Of a stretch of 64,000 nucleotides of DNA, positions 33,738 to 42,510 are shown piece after piece; position 1 is the stretch's first letter, and every line of letters starts with the position of its first letter. A model generated the notes under the pieces. The model was not told the origin of the DNA, searched no databases, and saw only the letters and a program-made list of their open reading frames with translations. A program made the translations under genes and the position numbers. The DNA is from Bacteroidota bacterium (GTDB lineage Bacteria; Bacteroidota; Bacteroidia; Palsa-948): positions 1 to 64,000 of the forward strand of contig JACQAL010000015.1 of assembly GCA_016195025.1 (NCBI GenBank), in the 5' to 3' direction.

Positions 33738-33769
33738 TTAGTCATTTATTAATAGTCATTAGTCATTAG
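33738..33769. repeat. TAGTCATTAG word repeat
   Basis: TAGTCATTTATTAATAGTCA followed by TTAGTCATTAGC just upstream of the symporter gene. It is a short tandem word of the same kind as those at 42514 and 54420. Confidence 0.6.
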
Positions 33770-33784
33770 CTGTTACTTTGCGGT

Positions 33785-35260
33785 ATGAGCCCTGCATTGA
33801 TATTAATCTGCGTTGGAATTTACACCATCCTTTTATTTGCTGTTACCTATTTCACTGCTAAGAATGCCGACAATAAAAGTTTTTTCATAGGCAACCGCAG
33901 TTCGCGGTGGTACGTGGTGGCGTATGGAATGATTGGCGCATCGCTCAGCGGTGTAACGTTCATGAGTGTGCCGGGCGATGTTGGCAAAGGAGCTTTCTCA
34001 TATTTTCAAATGGTACTCGGATATTTGCTCGGATATTTTGTCATTGCATTTGTGCTGCTTCCGCTCTATTATAAATTAAATCTCACCAGCATTTATTCCT
34101 ATCTGAAAACACGGCTTGGAATTTATTCTTATAAAACAGGCGCGTTCTTTTTTATTTTGTCGAGAGTGATTGGCGCTTCGTTCCGTTTATTTATTGTGGT
34201 GAATGTGCTGCAAATTTTTGTCTTCGATGCGTGGGGAGTTCCGTTTGCAGTTACTACAAGTATTTTTATTCTTCTCATCATCGCATACACTTTTAAAGGA
34301 GGAGTGAAAACAATTGTGTGGACGGATTTATTGCAGACAACTTTCATGCTTCTTTCACTGCTGCTTTCCGTTTATCTAATCAGCAGGCAAATGAATTTTT
34401 CCATAGGAGAAATGTTCAGCACCATAAAAGATTCCGCGTACTCAAAAATTATAGTGAGTAAGTGGCACACAAAAACTTTTTTACCGAAACACTTTTTCGG
34501 GGGAATGTTCATTGCCATTGCCATGACGGGGCTTGACCAGGAGATGATGCAGAAAAATATTTCGTGCAAGAACATTGGCGATGCGCAGAAGAATGTTGTC
34601 ACATTTTCTTTCACGCTCGTGCTTGTGAATTTTATTTTCCTCTGCCTTGGCGCGCTCCTATATATATATGTAAGCGCAAAGGGAATTTCCATTCCCGAGC
34701 GCACCACCGATGATTTATTCCCCGCCATTGCGCTTCAACATTTAGGAACTTTATCCGCTCTCTTTTTTATTATAGGATTGATTTCTGCTGCGTATCCTTC
34801 TGCCGATGGCGCGCTCACTGCACTCACCGCATCTTTCTGTATTGACTTTTTAAATTTTGAATCCGGAAAAAATTTATCGGAAGAAAGAAAAATTTCTGTA
34901 AGAAAAATTGTTCATGTATGCTTTGCAATAATTCTTCTTCTGGTGATTGTAGTTTTCAGAATGATAAATGACGAAGCGGTGATTCGCCAGCTTTTTAAAG
35001 TTGCAAACTATACGTATGGTCCGCTGCTCGGATTATTTTTCTTCGGGATACTTACAAAAAGAAACGTGAACGATAAATTTGTCCCGCTCATTTGCCTGCT
35101 CTCTCCTCTGCTCTGCTATTTTCTTGACACAAATTCAAAAAAACTGTTCAGCGGCTATTTATTTGGAAACGAACTGCTAATTGTGAATGGACTTATTACT
35201 TTTGGCGGATTATTTCTTCTGAATAAAAAAGCAGATGCAACTTCAGCCCGAATTAATTGA
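33785..35260 (+). CDS. Sodium:solute symporter (SSS family)
   Basis: 491 residues, ATG start, about 13 membrane helices. The N-terminal FFIGNRSSRWYVVAYGMIGASLSGVTFMS is the typical helix-1 region with the Na-site residues. AMTGLDQEMMQKNISC and SAAYPSADGALTALTASF are further SSS family signatures. It imports an organic solute with sodium. The solute is not predictable. A near-consensus TTACTTTG ends 4 bases before the ATG. It overlaps the ferritin-like gene by 26 bases. Confidence 0.9.
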   Translation: MSPALILICVGIYTILLFAVTYFTAKNADNKSFFIGNRSSRWYVVAYGMIGASLSGVTFMSVPGDVGKGAFSYFQMVLGYLLGYFVIAFVLLPLYYKLNLTSIYSYLKTRLGIYSYKTGAFFFILSRVIGASFRLFIVVNVLQIFVFDAWGVPFAVTTSIFILLIIAYTFKGGVKTIVWTDLLQTTFMLLSLLLSVYLISRQMNFSIGEMFSTIKDSAYSKIIVSKWHTKTFLPKHFFGGMFIAIAMTGLDQEMMQKNISCKNIGDAQKNVVTFSFTLVLVNFIFLCLGALLYIYVSAKGISIPERTTDDLFPAIALQHLGTLSALFFIIGLISAAYPSADGALTALTASFCIDFLNFESGKNLSEERKISVRKIVHVCFAIILLLVIVVFRMINDEAVIRQLFKVANYTYGPLLGLFFFGILTKRNVNDKFVPLICLLSPLLCYFLDTNSKKLFSGYLFGNELLIVNGLITFGGLFLLNKKADATSARIN

Positions 35261-35795
35261 TTTGCTTCAGCGCGCCTACTCGGCAGAGAAAGCAGCAGCG
35301 TTTGCTTACCAGGGACATGCCGGCTCTGTTAAAAATGCGCAAGAGAAAAAAGCAATTCATCAAATAGAAATGGATGAATGGAATCACCGCAGGGAAGTTT
35401 TACAAATAATGAATCACTATGGAATTCCCATTTCAAAATGGTATGAGTTTCGTTTTCATGTTATCGGAAAAATAATTTCTGGGAGTTGTTATGTGATTGG
35501 CTGGTTCATGCCATTTTATTTTGCAGGGCGGCTGGAGAGCGGAAACGTGTGCGAATATTTCCGCATGATGCATTTCTTTCACGCTATTGGAATTAAAGAA
35601 CACGATAAAATCCTCTACGAGATGGGCATGAAAGAAAAAGAGCACGAGATTTATTTTCTTGAGCCCATCAAAAACAACAAACTGCTTCCTTTCTTTGAGA
35701 AATTATTTTCGTGGGGGAACAAAAGCAAATTCAACGATATTGACCTTGAAAAAAAGTATTCTATAGAGGAATCTGAAGTTTACTGCAAAAAATAA
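35235..35795 (+). CDS. Ferritin-like di-iron protein (COQ7-like)
   Basis: 186 residues, ATG start inside the end of the symporter gene. Four-helix di-iron ligand pattern: E18 (SAEKAAAFAYQGHAG), E48xxH51 (EMDEWNHR), E101 (LESGNVCEYF), and E134xxH137 (EKEHEIYFLE). A hydrophobic segment at ~78-98 (GKIISGSCYVIGWFMPFYFAG) suggests membrane association, as in COQ7-like hydroxylases. It could hydroxylate a quinone or membrane lipid. That is inference from fold. The convergent ABC exporter gene ends 1 base away. Confidence 0.75.
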   Translation: MQLQPELIDLLQRAYSAEKAAAFAYQGHAGSVKNAQEKKAIHQIEMDEWNHRREVLQIMNHYGIPISKWYEFRFHVIGKIISGSCYVIGWFMPFYFAGRLESGNVCEYFRMMHFFHAIGIKEHDKILYEMGMKEKEHEIYFLEPIKNNKLLPFFEKLFSWGNKSKFNDIDLEKKYSIEESEVYCKK

Positions 35796-35796
35796 T

Positions 35797-37566
35797 TTAC
35801 ACCAACTCTTTCTTAAACTGCAACTCAAAAAGTTTTTTGTATTGCCCGTTCTGCGCGAGAAGTTGGCGGTGAGTGCCGGTTTCAATAATTTCTCCATGAG
35901 CGAGCACAATAATTTTATCCGCCCGCTGAATGGTAGCAAGGCGGTGTGCAATTACAATAGAGGTTCGGTTCTTCATTAAAATTTCCGTTGCGCGCTGAAT
36001 TAAAATTTCACTCTCGGTATCCACGCTCGAAGTGGCTTCGTCAAGGATTAAAATTTTGGGGTTATACAAATAGGCGCGAATAAAAGAAATCAACTGCCGC
36101 TGCCCTACTGAAAGAGTTGCTCCGCGTTCCATCACGTTGTAATCGTAATTTTTAGGAAGGCGCATAATAAAATCATGCGCGCCAATCATCTTTGATGCAG
36201 CAATTATTTCTTTGCGCTTAATTTCAGGATTGCTAAGGGAAATATTATTTGCAACGGTATCGGAATATAAAAACACATCCTGCAAAACAATTCCGGTATT
36301 TTTCCGAAGGGAATTTAATTCATACTCACGAATATTTTTTCCGTCAATTAAAATTTCTCCTTTGGAATATTCATAAAACCTGTTTATCAATCCTGCAATG
36401 GAAGATTTTCCCGCACCTGTTGCACCAACGAGCGCAATGGTTTCTCCCTGCATTGCACTGAAAGAAATATTTTTCAGAACATAATTCTCATCATAATAAG
36501 CAAACCACACGTTTTTAAATTCAATGGTGCCGCCTGCTGCCCTCTCCCATTTCCCTCCCCCAGCGGGGGAGGGACTAAGGGCGGGGGCTTTCGTATCCAT
36601 CACCCTAAACACCCTCTCGCTCGCCACAATTCCCATCTGAAGTGTGTTGAATCTATCGGCAATCATTCTTATAGGGCGAAAAAGCATGTTGATATACATA
36701 ATGAACGCCACCAATTGCCCAACCGAAAATTCATTACTGAAAACTCCGCGCCCGCCCCACCATACTATGAGCCCGATGGAAACTGAAGAAAGAATTTCTA
36801 TGAACGGAAAAAAAATGGAGTAATACCAGATGGAACGGATATTTGCATCGCGGTGCGTTGCATTAATTGCCCTGAACTTTTTCATTTCTTCTTCTTCGCG
36901 GTTGAAAATCTGCACCACGCTCATGCCGGTGATGTGTTCCTGCACAAAAGCATTCAGCCGCGCAATTTGCGTTCGCACTTCGTTGAAAGTTTTATTTACA
37001 CCATTCTTAAAAATGTTTGCACCAATGAGAAGCACAGGAAAAATCGTTAAGCTGATGAGCGAAAGTTTCCAGTTGGTATAAAACATTACGGAGATAATTA
37101 CAATGAGTTTCAGGAAATCGCCAAGAATTACGAGAAGTCCTTCGGAAAAAATATCAGAGATGGCTTCCATATCGGAAATCACGCGCGTGATTAAAGTTCC
37201 AATCGGAGTTTTGTCGAAGTAGTGCAAATGCAAATGATTGATATGCGAAAAAAGTTTTACGCGCATGTCCTTGATAATTGTTTGCCCCAGCCAGCCGGCA
37301 AGATATTCATTGGCGAATTGAAGCAGCGTTTCAAAAAGCAAAATGCCCGTCATGATGAGCGTCATCTTCAAAAGCATTTCTTTATCCGGCTTTACGATAT
37401 AATTATCGAGTGTGAATTGCGTGAGCATGGCGCGCACAGGCGAAACAAAAGCAAAAACAATAGCAAAGATTGCAGCAAGAAGAAACATTCGTTTATAGGG
37501 CTTGGCATAGGAAAGAACTCTGCGCAGTAAGGCGAAAGAAAATTTTTGCTGAATGTCGGCACTCAT
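35797..37566 (-). CDS. ABC exporter, fused membrane and ATPase domains (MsbA-like)
   Basis: 589 residues, ATG start. Six helices in 1-320, then the nucleotide-binding domain: Walker A GATGAGKS 381-388, Q-loop VLQDVFLYSDTV, signature LSVGQRQL, Walker B ILILDEATSSVD and H-loop IVIAHRLATIQRADKI. It exports lipids or other hydrophobic compounds as a dimer. The linker between the domains holds an 18-residue insert, about 327-344 (KAPALSPSPAGGGKWERA), made from a GC-rich palindromic repeat. Overlaps truA by 4 bases. Confidence 0.92.
   Translation of the reverse strand: MSADIQQKFSFALLRRVLSYAKPYKRMFLLAAIFAIVFAFVSPVRAMLTQFTLDNYIVKPDKEMLLKMTLIMTGILLFETLLQFANEYLAGWLGQTIIKDMRVKLFSHINHLHLHYFDKTPIGTLITRVISDMEAISDIFSEGLLVILGDFLKLIVIISVMFYTNWKLSLISLTIFPVLLIGANIFKNGVNKTFNEVRTQIARLNAFVQEHITGMSVVQIFNREEEEMKKFRAINATHRDANIRSIWYYSIFFPFIEILSSVSIGLIVWWGGRGVFSNEFSVGQLVAFIMYINMLFRPIRMIADRFNTLQMGIVASERVFRVMDTKAPALSPSPAGGGKWERAAGGTIEFKNVWFAYYDENYVLKNISFSAMQGETIALVGATGAGKSSIAGLINRFYEYSKGEILIDGKNIREYELNSLRKNTGIVLQDVFLYSDTVANNISLSNPEIKRKEIIAASKMIGAHDFIMRLPKNYDYNVMERGATLSVGQRQLISFIRAYLYNPKILILDEATSSVDTESEILIQRATEILMKNRTSIVIAHRLATIQRADKIIVLAHGEIIETGTHRQLLAQNGQYKKLFELQFKKELV
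36541..36592. repeat. Palindromic GC-rich repeat inside the ABC exporter gene
   Basis: The core TCCCTCCCCCAG/CGGGGGAGGGA is a hairpin with a 10-base stem, flanked by CTCTCCCATTTC and CTAAGGGCGGGGGCTTTC. It is in frame and codes for the linker insert APALSPSPAGGGKWER. Its composition differs sharply from the surrounding gene. Confidence 0.75.
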
Positions 37567-38327
37567 TTCTTAAAAATATTTTTTGGATATTCTACTTTTG
37601 TCAGATACAATCCGCAGGCGGGAACAAGAGCGCCTGCATTGCGGCAATCTTTGCTTTCAATTATTTTTTTGAAATCATCGAGCGTGATTTTATGCTTCCC
37701 TAAATCCATCATGGTGCCGGCAATCATGCGTACCATTCCGCGAAGAAAGCGGTTGGCACGAATGGTGAAAGTTAAACTATCGGATTTTTTTTCCCACTTG
37801 GCATGAAAAATTTTACACTTGTTTGTTTTCGCCTGTGTGTGCACTTTGCTGAAGGCAGAAAAATCTTCCTGCTTCTTCAAAAATTTTCCGGCTTTGTTCA
37901 TTAAAGGCAAATCAAGTTCACCGTAATAGTAATAAGAATGTTTCAGCAAAAAAGGATTTCTCTTCTGATGAATAAAATATTGATAGGTTCTTGCCATGGC
38001 ATCAAAGCGCGCATTGGCATCTTTCTTCACAGCATAAATTCCGTCAATCGCAATATCCTGCGGAATCATTTTGTTGAATTTATATAACCAATCTGTTGCG
38101 GAATCATTATGCAAATTATTTTTCTTCGAATCAAAATGCGCATAAAGTTCTTTTGCATGAACACCGGAATCAGTTCTGCAGCAGCCGGTGAGTTCTATTT
38201 TTTCATTCAGAAGTTGTGAAAGCCCTTCCTGAATTTTCTGCTGAACAGTTTGGGAAGAATTTTTCTGAATCTGCCAGCCGTTGTAATGCGTGCCGTCAAA
38301 AGAAAGTTTTATGAAGTAGCGGTGCAC
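37563..38327 (-). CDS. truA: tRNA pseudouridine(38-40) synthase
   Basis: 254 residues from a GTG at 38327. N-terminal YFIKLSFDGTHYNGWQIQ, catalytic D53 in CCRTDSGVHA, RTYQYFIHQKRNPF and the late FLRGMVRMIAGTMMDLG are all TruA signatures. It isomerises uridines 38-40 in the anticodon arm of many tRNAs. Standard length. Overlaps the ABC exporter gene by 4 bases, so coupled. Confidence 0.95.
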   Translation of the reverse strand: MHRYFIKLSFDGTHYNGWQIQKNSSQTVQQKIQEGLSQLLNEKIELTGCCRTDSGVHAKELYAHFDSKKNNLHNDSATDWLYKFNKMIPQDIAIDGIYAVKKDANARFDAMARTYQYFIHQKRNPFLLKHSYYYYGELDLPLMNKAGKFLKKQEDFSAFSKVHTQAKTNKCKIFHAKWEKKSDSLTFTIRANRFLRGMVRMIAGTMMDLGKHKITLDDFKKIIESKDCRNAGALVPACGLYLTKVEYPKNIFKK

Positions 38328-38365
38328 AAAACAAAAATAAGGAAAGAAGTCAAACGAAAAAAAAA

Positions 38366-38947
38366 TTACTTGTCAAACTTGTAGAACGCTCCGAAGTTAA
38401 ATCCGATATAATTCAAATTTGATTCTGTAAGCATCAGATTGAATTTCAAATTTCCATTCAGAATAAATTTATCAGACACTTCGTACGAAGCGCCAGCCAT
38501 GGGAGCAATTCCGAGTTCGGTTCCATGAGAAATTCCGGAAACAGGAACAATATTGCCACCATTATTTGTCCAGTAATAATCATATTTATATCTCCAGAAA
38601 TAAAGCCCTAAATCACTGCCGGCATACGGTTTCAGTTTATCATTCGAAAAATAATATTCAAACAAACCGGTGAAAGCAGTCATGCCCAGGTGGCTGTGAT
38701 AGTCGCTGTAATAATAATATCCGCGGTAACTGTCTCCTCCAAAAGAATTATAATGAAGGTTTATTCCAGCAGCCATGTTATCTTTCAAAAAATATTTTCC
38801 GGTAATTCCAAATCCAACTCCAACATGAAATGCATTGGAAAAACCTCCCACGGGGATTTGCGGTCCTAAAATAATTCCCGCCTGGAACTGCGCCATGCTT
38901 CTTCCAACAAAGCAGGAAACGACTAAACAACAAAAAATTTTTTTCAT
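38366..38947 (-). CDS. Outer-membrane beta-barrel protein
   Basis: 193 residues, ATG start. Signal peptide 1-19 (ends GRSMAQ). The rest alternates glycine and aromatic residues (GIILGPQIPVGGF, MTAFTGLFEYYF, APMAGASYEV) and ends with FNFGAFYKFDK, an aromatic-ended last strand. About eight strands are predicted. Third of three minus-strand barrel genes. Function unknown; such small barrels are usually structural or adhesive. Confidence 0.8.
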   Translation of the reverse strand: MKKIFCCLVVSCFVGRSMAQFQAGIILGPQIPVGGFSNAFHVGVGFGITGKYFLKDNMAAGINLHYNSFGGDSYRGYYYYSDYHSHLGMTAFTGLFEYYFSNDKLKPYAGSDLGLYFWRYKYDYYWTNNGGNIVPVSGISHGTELGIAPMAGASYEVSDKFILNGNLKFNLMLTESNLNYIGFNFGAFYKFDK

Positions 38948-38957
38948 CTGTATTTTT

Positions 38958-39710
38958 TTAGCGACTTAGTTTAGGGCTTGATGTTTTACTTAATCCAAAC
39001 ATATACGCTGCCGAAAGAGAAAAAACAAGATTATGATTACTGCCAGAAGTGTTACTATTTTTATTGGAGTCCGAAGCATCAGAAAATCCATACGCTGCCC
39101 TGAGCGAGCAATCAACTTCTCCTCCTATTTTTGTTCCAACGCTGATTACAGCGCCAAAGTCAATTGAATTGATTGCAGGTGTTTCACTCACCGTAGTTGT
39201 AGTGGTGGTTTGCTGCCCGTATTGATTGGGAGCGGTAACTGTATTTTCTCCGGTATGATTGGATGAAACAAGAAAAGATAACTGCGGCCCGAGCCCTACA
39301 TACGAATTTCCTCCTCCTCCAAAATGCCCGTTCGCAATAAGAGGAACATCTATGTAAGAAAAATTATATTGCCCGCTGCCTTCCGAAGTTGCCGTATAAG
39401 TAAAAAAGAAAAAACTTGCAGAAGATTCAAACTTATAGTCGTATTTAAAACCTTTAGTAGAATAAAGCGCTTCTGTTTGCAGGGAAATATATTTATTCAA
39501 ATGATATCTTGCCATTAACCCTCCATGATATCCCGGAATGAAATGATTAGTGGTTGAGCCGGAAGTGGTAATATTGGAAAAATTTCCGCCTGCTTTAATT
39601 CCTGCTTCCAGTTGGGCAAAAGAAACTTCAAACAAAGAGCAAAAAATAATTATCGGGAGAAATACTTTTTTCACGCTGGCAATTTTTATTTTGCGAATGT
39701 ATGAAAACAT
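38958..39710 (-). CDS. Porin-family outer-membrane beta-barrel protein
   Basis: 250 residues, ATG start overlapping the previous gene's stop by 1 base. The signal peptide follows a basic N-region (FSYIRKIKIASVKK) and ends VSFAQ. It begins AGIKAGGNFSNITTSG, the usual first strand of the Bacteroidota PorT-like barrel, and later has GGLMARYHLNKYISLQTEALYSTKG and IDVPLIANGHF. A T-rich external loop (QQTTTTTTVSETP) lies near 165. Strand-rich to the end. Function unknown. Paralogous to the next upstream gene in this cluster. Confidence 0.85.
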   Translation of the reverse strand: MFSYIRKIKIASVKKVFLPIIIFCSLFEVSFAQLEAGIKAGGNFSNITTSGSTTNHFIPGYHGGLMARYHLNKYISLQTEALYSTKGFKYDYKFESSASFFFFTYTATSEGSGQYNFSYIDVPLIANGHFGGGGNSYVGLGPQLSFLVSSNHTGENTVTAPNQYGQQTTTTTTVSETPAINSIDFGAVISVGTKIGGEVDCSLRAAYGFSDASDSNKNSNTSGSNHNLVFSLSAAYMFGLSKTSSPKLSR

Positions 39711-40381
39711 TATAATCGCTTATAAATAATTCCATTTCCTCCGCCTCCGCTGTTGTTTCCAAAAACATACCCGACAAAAAACTGAAACGAAAGATTGTGC
39801 GAAGAATTTTCTCCGTCATATAATTTCGTAATGCCGTAAACAGCCCGCAGCGATACCGTTAAAGGAAACTTAAACCGGTAAGTACCTCCGGCAACGAGCG
39901 AATATTCCGTAGTGCTGAATCCATAAATATTGCTCGTGTCAACGTTTTGTATTTGTGTAGAACTGTTCGAAGAAGAAGTAATGCTTCCTCTTTCCTTCGC
40001 ATTAATGATATAGCCAATCTGCGGGCCAATTTGCAAAATTCCTCTCTCGCCAATTGCGGCATTTAAAAGAAAAGGAAAGTCAAGATACGAAAATGAATGC
40101 GTGATATTGGAATCTGCCGAAACCGATGAACTGTTAGTGGAACTTTTCTGTTTGTATCCTCGTTGTGAAAAAAGCATTTCGGGTTGAAAAGAAACTACAT
40201 CGCTGAATTCAAATTTCATAAATCCGCCCGCATAATAACCAAGTTTAAACTTATTATTCTGGTCATTCACGCCACCCTTCACAGTTGAAAAATTCAAACC
40301 CACCAGCGGACCAATAGAAACCTGGCTTTCCGCAGAATTAAAAAAACTAAAAATTAAAAAGAAGAGGGAAAGTTTCTTCAT
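39710..40381 (-). CDS. Porin-family outer-membrane beta-barrel protein
   Basis: 223 residues from the ATG at 40381, where a clean signal peptide starts (MKKLSLFFLIFSFFNSAESQ). An ATG-less extension upstream looks noncoding. Same plan as the neighbouring barrel: SIGPLVGLNFSTVKGG, GYYAGGFMKFEFSDVVSFQPEMLFSQRG and SYLDFPFLLNAAIG. S/T-rich loop segments (SSTNSSSVSADSN) are probably exposed. Leads the three-gene barrel cluster and has a promoter at 40397-40429. Confidence 0.85.
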   Translation of the reverse strand: MKKLSLFFLIFSFFNSAESQVSIGPLVGLNFSTVKGGVNDQNNKFKLGYYAGGFMKFEFSDVVSFQPEMLFSQRGYKQKSSTNSSSVSADSNITHSFSYLDFPFLLNAAIGERGILQIGPQIGYIINAKERGSITSSSNSSTQIQNVDTSNIYGFSTTEYSLVAGGTYRFKFPLTVSLRAVYGITKLYDGENSSHNLSFQFFVGYVFGNNSGGGGNGIIYKRL

Positions 40382-40396
40382 ATTTTTTCTTCTGCA

Positions 40397-40429
40397 CGAA
40401 GATATGCAAATCAATTTTAACACATCAAA
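40397..40429 (-). promoter_or_regulatory. Promoter of the outer-membrane barrel genes
   Basis: Minus strand TTTG (40429-40426), 21 bases, then TATCTTCG (40404-40397), one mismatch to TAnnTTTG. The start codon follows 15 bases later. It is divergent from the moxR promoter. Confidence 0.5.
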
Positions 40430-40475
40430 ATAATTCTGTCGGGCGCTCTTAACATTTTTTAACAAACTAAAGTCA

Positions 40476-40504
40476 TTTACAATTTCATGGCGGTGTTACA
40501 TTTG
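40476..40504 (+). promoter_or_regulatory. Promoter of the moxR-bat operon
   Basis: TACATTTG at 40497-40504 is an exact TAnnTTTG box, with TTTA at 40476-40479 as a weak -33 element (17-base spacing). The ATG of moxR is 21 bases downstream, and at least ten genes follow in the same direction with overlaps or short gaps. Confidence 0.6.
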
Positions 40505-40525
40505 CAGTAAACAAAAGTAAAAACT

Positions 40526-41512
40526 ATGACCGACATTAAAGAACTCAACGAACGCATTCAGCGCGAAAGCGCATTCATTGACCTCATCAATCTTGAAATG
40601 GACAAGGTGATTGTAGGACAAAAATACATGGTTGACCGCTTGCTCATCGGACTCCTTTCCAACGGGCACATTTTGCTCGAAGGTGTTCCCGGGCTGGCAA
40701 AAACACTCGCCATCAAATCTCTTGCTGCCTGCATTCACGCGGACTTCAGCCGCATTCAGTTCACGCCCGATTTGCTTCCGGCAGATTTAATCGGAACTTT
40801 AATTTACAACCAGAAGAAAGAAGAGTTCACCGTTCGCAGAGGTCCCATCTTCGCAAATTTTATTTTGGCAGATGAAATCAATCGCGCTCCGGCAAAAGTT
40901 CAGAGCGCGCTGCTTGAAGCAATGCAGGAAAGACAAGTTACCATTGGCGATTCCACCTATGAACTTCCGCAACCATTTCTTGTTCTCGCAACACAAAATC
41001 CAATCGAACAGGAAGGAACGTATCCGCTTCCCGAAGCGCAGGTTGACCGCTTCATGCTGAAAGTGGTGATTGGTTATCCGAATAAAGAGGAAGAGAAAAA
41101 AATAATTCGAATGAACATAGGGGAAAATTATCCTGCACCGGCAAGAATTTTAAAACCTGCGGATATTCTGAGTGCAAGAAAAATTGTCCGCGAAGTTTAT
41201 ATGGACGAGAAGATTGAAAAATATATTGTGGATATTGTTTTTGCCACGAGAAATCCTGCGGAATATAAACTCAATAAATTTTCTTCGCTCATCAGTTACG
41301 GAGCATCTCCGCGCGCGAGCATAAATCTTGCGCTTGCTTCCAAATCGTATGCGTTCATCAAACGAAGAGGTTATGTGATTCCCGAAGACGTTCGCGCAGT
41401 TTGCCACGATGTGCTTCGTCATCGCATCGGTTTAACGTATGAAGCCGAAGCGGAAAATATCACCAGCGAAAATATTGTGAGTGAAATTCTAAATGCGATT
41501 GAAGTCCCTTAA
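40526..41512 (+). CDS. MoxR-family AAA+ ATPase
   Basis: 328 residues, ATG start. Walker A GVPGLAKT at 53-60, Walker B FILADEIN near 112-119, sensor 1 FLVLATQNPIEQEGTYPLPEAQVDRF, and the C-terminal lid with YGASPRASI. MoxR ATPases work as chaperones that load cofactors or activate VWA proteins. Here it heads the bat operon with its usual partners, a DUF58 protein and two VWA proteins. Cytoplasmic. Confidence 0.95.
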   Translation: MTDIKELNERIQRESAFIDLINLEMDKVIVGQKYMVDRLLIGLLSNGHILLEGVPGLAKTLAIKSLAACIHADFSRIQFTPDLLPADLIGTLIYNQKKEEFTVRRGPIFANFILADEINRAPAKVQSALLEAMQERQVTIGDSTYELPQPFLVLATQNPIEQEGTYPLPEAQVDRFMLKVVIGYPNKEEEKKIIRMNIGENYPAPARILKPADILSARKIVREVYMDEKIEKYIVDIVFATRNPAEYKLNKFSSLISYGASPRASINLALASKSYAFIKRRGYVIPEDVRAVCHDVLRHRIGLTYEAEAENITSENIVSEILNAIEVP

Positions 41513-41571
41513 TTGTGCGAATCGCGAATATGCTTCGAATCTGCGAATGAAAAATGTTGGCTGCTATTCGA

Positions 41572-41599
41572 AGATTCGTAAAAGATTCGTTATCCGCAC
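41572..41599. repeat. GATTCG word repeat upstream of the DUF58 gene
   Basis: AGATTCG, five variable bases, then GATTCGTTATCCGCAC. The same layout recurs at 52554-52581 (24 of 28 bases equal). The preceding stretch has further GCGAAT/TTCGAA words. Confidence 0.55.
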
Positions 41600-41613
41600 C
41601 ACAGAATTTTAAA

Positions 41614-42510
41614 ATGGAAACACAGGAATTATTAAAGAAGGTTCGCAAGATTGAAATAAAGACACGCGGTCTTTCAAGCCATATTTTTTCCGGAGAATAT
41701 CATAGTGCTTTCAAAGGACAAGGAATGGCTTTTAGCGAAGTGAGGGAATACCAGCCAGGTGATGACATTCGCGCGATTGACTGGAACGTAACTGCGCGCT
41801 TCAATCATCCGTTCATAAAAGTTTTTGAAGAAGAAAGAGAATTAACTGTGATGTTGTTGGTGGATGTGAGTGCTTCTGAAAATTTCGGAACACAAAAGCA
41901 AATGAAAAAAGATTTGCTCACAGAAATCTGCGCGGTGCTTGCATTTTCAGCTATACAAAACAACGACAAGACCGGAGTAATATTTTTTTCAGACAAGATT
42001 GAAAAATTTATTCCTCCGAAAAAAGGAAAGACACATATCCTGAGAATCATCCGCGAGTTGCTTGATTTCACTCCCAAATCTTCCGGAACTGATATTGATT
42101 TAGCGCTGCGCTATCTTACAAACGCAATTAAGAAAAGAGCGATTGTGTTTTTAATTTCAGATTTCATAGACGAAAAATTTTTGAGCGAACAAAAACGTGG
42201 ATGCGATTCGCTAAAGATTGCAAGTAAAAAGCACGATATAGTTGCGCTTCGGATTAATGACAAACGCGAAGCAGAACTTCCCGATGTTGGCTTAATCCGA
42301 ATCAAAGATGCGGAGACCGGAAAATTAAAATGGGTGGATACATCCAATCAAAAAATTCGACAGCAATATTCAAAAACTTCTTCAAAGCGTGACGCGCGAT
42401 TGAAAGAAATTTTTACTCGCAGCGGAATTGATTCAACTTCTATCGGCACTTCTGAGTCGTACATAAAACCGTTGATGAATTTGTTTAAGAAAAGAGAAAG
42501 CAAGAGATGA
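41614..42510 (+). CDS. DUF58 VWA-like protein
   Basis: 298 residues from the ATG at 41614 (METQELLKKVRKIEI), the conserved N-terminus of the family. An earlier ATG at 41554 lies in repeat-like sequence. DUF58 core GEYHSAFKGQGMAFSEVREYQPGDDIRAIDWNV... around 30-70, then a VWA-like region with DVSASENF as the MIDAS-type motif. Cytoplasmic partner of MoxR in the operon. Ends with an ATGA overlap into the next gene. Confidence 0.93.
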   Translation: METQELLKKVRKIEIKTRGLSSHIFSGEYHSAFKGQGMAFSEVREYQPGDDIRAIDWNVTARFNHPFIKVFEEERELTVMLLVDVSASENFGTQKQMKKDLLTEICAVLAFSAIQNNDKTGVIFFSDKIEKFIPPKKGKTHILRIIRELLDFTPKSSGTDIDLALRYLTNAIKKRAIVFLISDFIDEKFLSEQKRGCDSLKIASKKHDIVALRINDKREAELPDVGLIRIKDAETGKLKWVDTSNQKIRQQYSKTSSKRDARLKEIFTRSGIDSTSIGTSESYIKPLMNLFKKRESKR

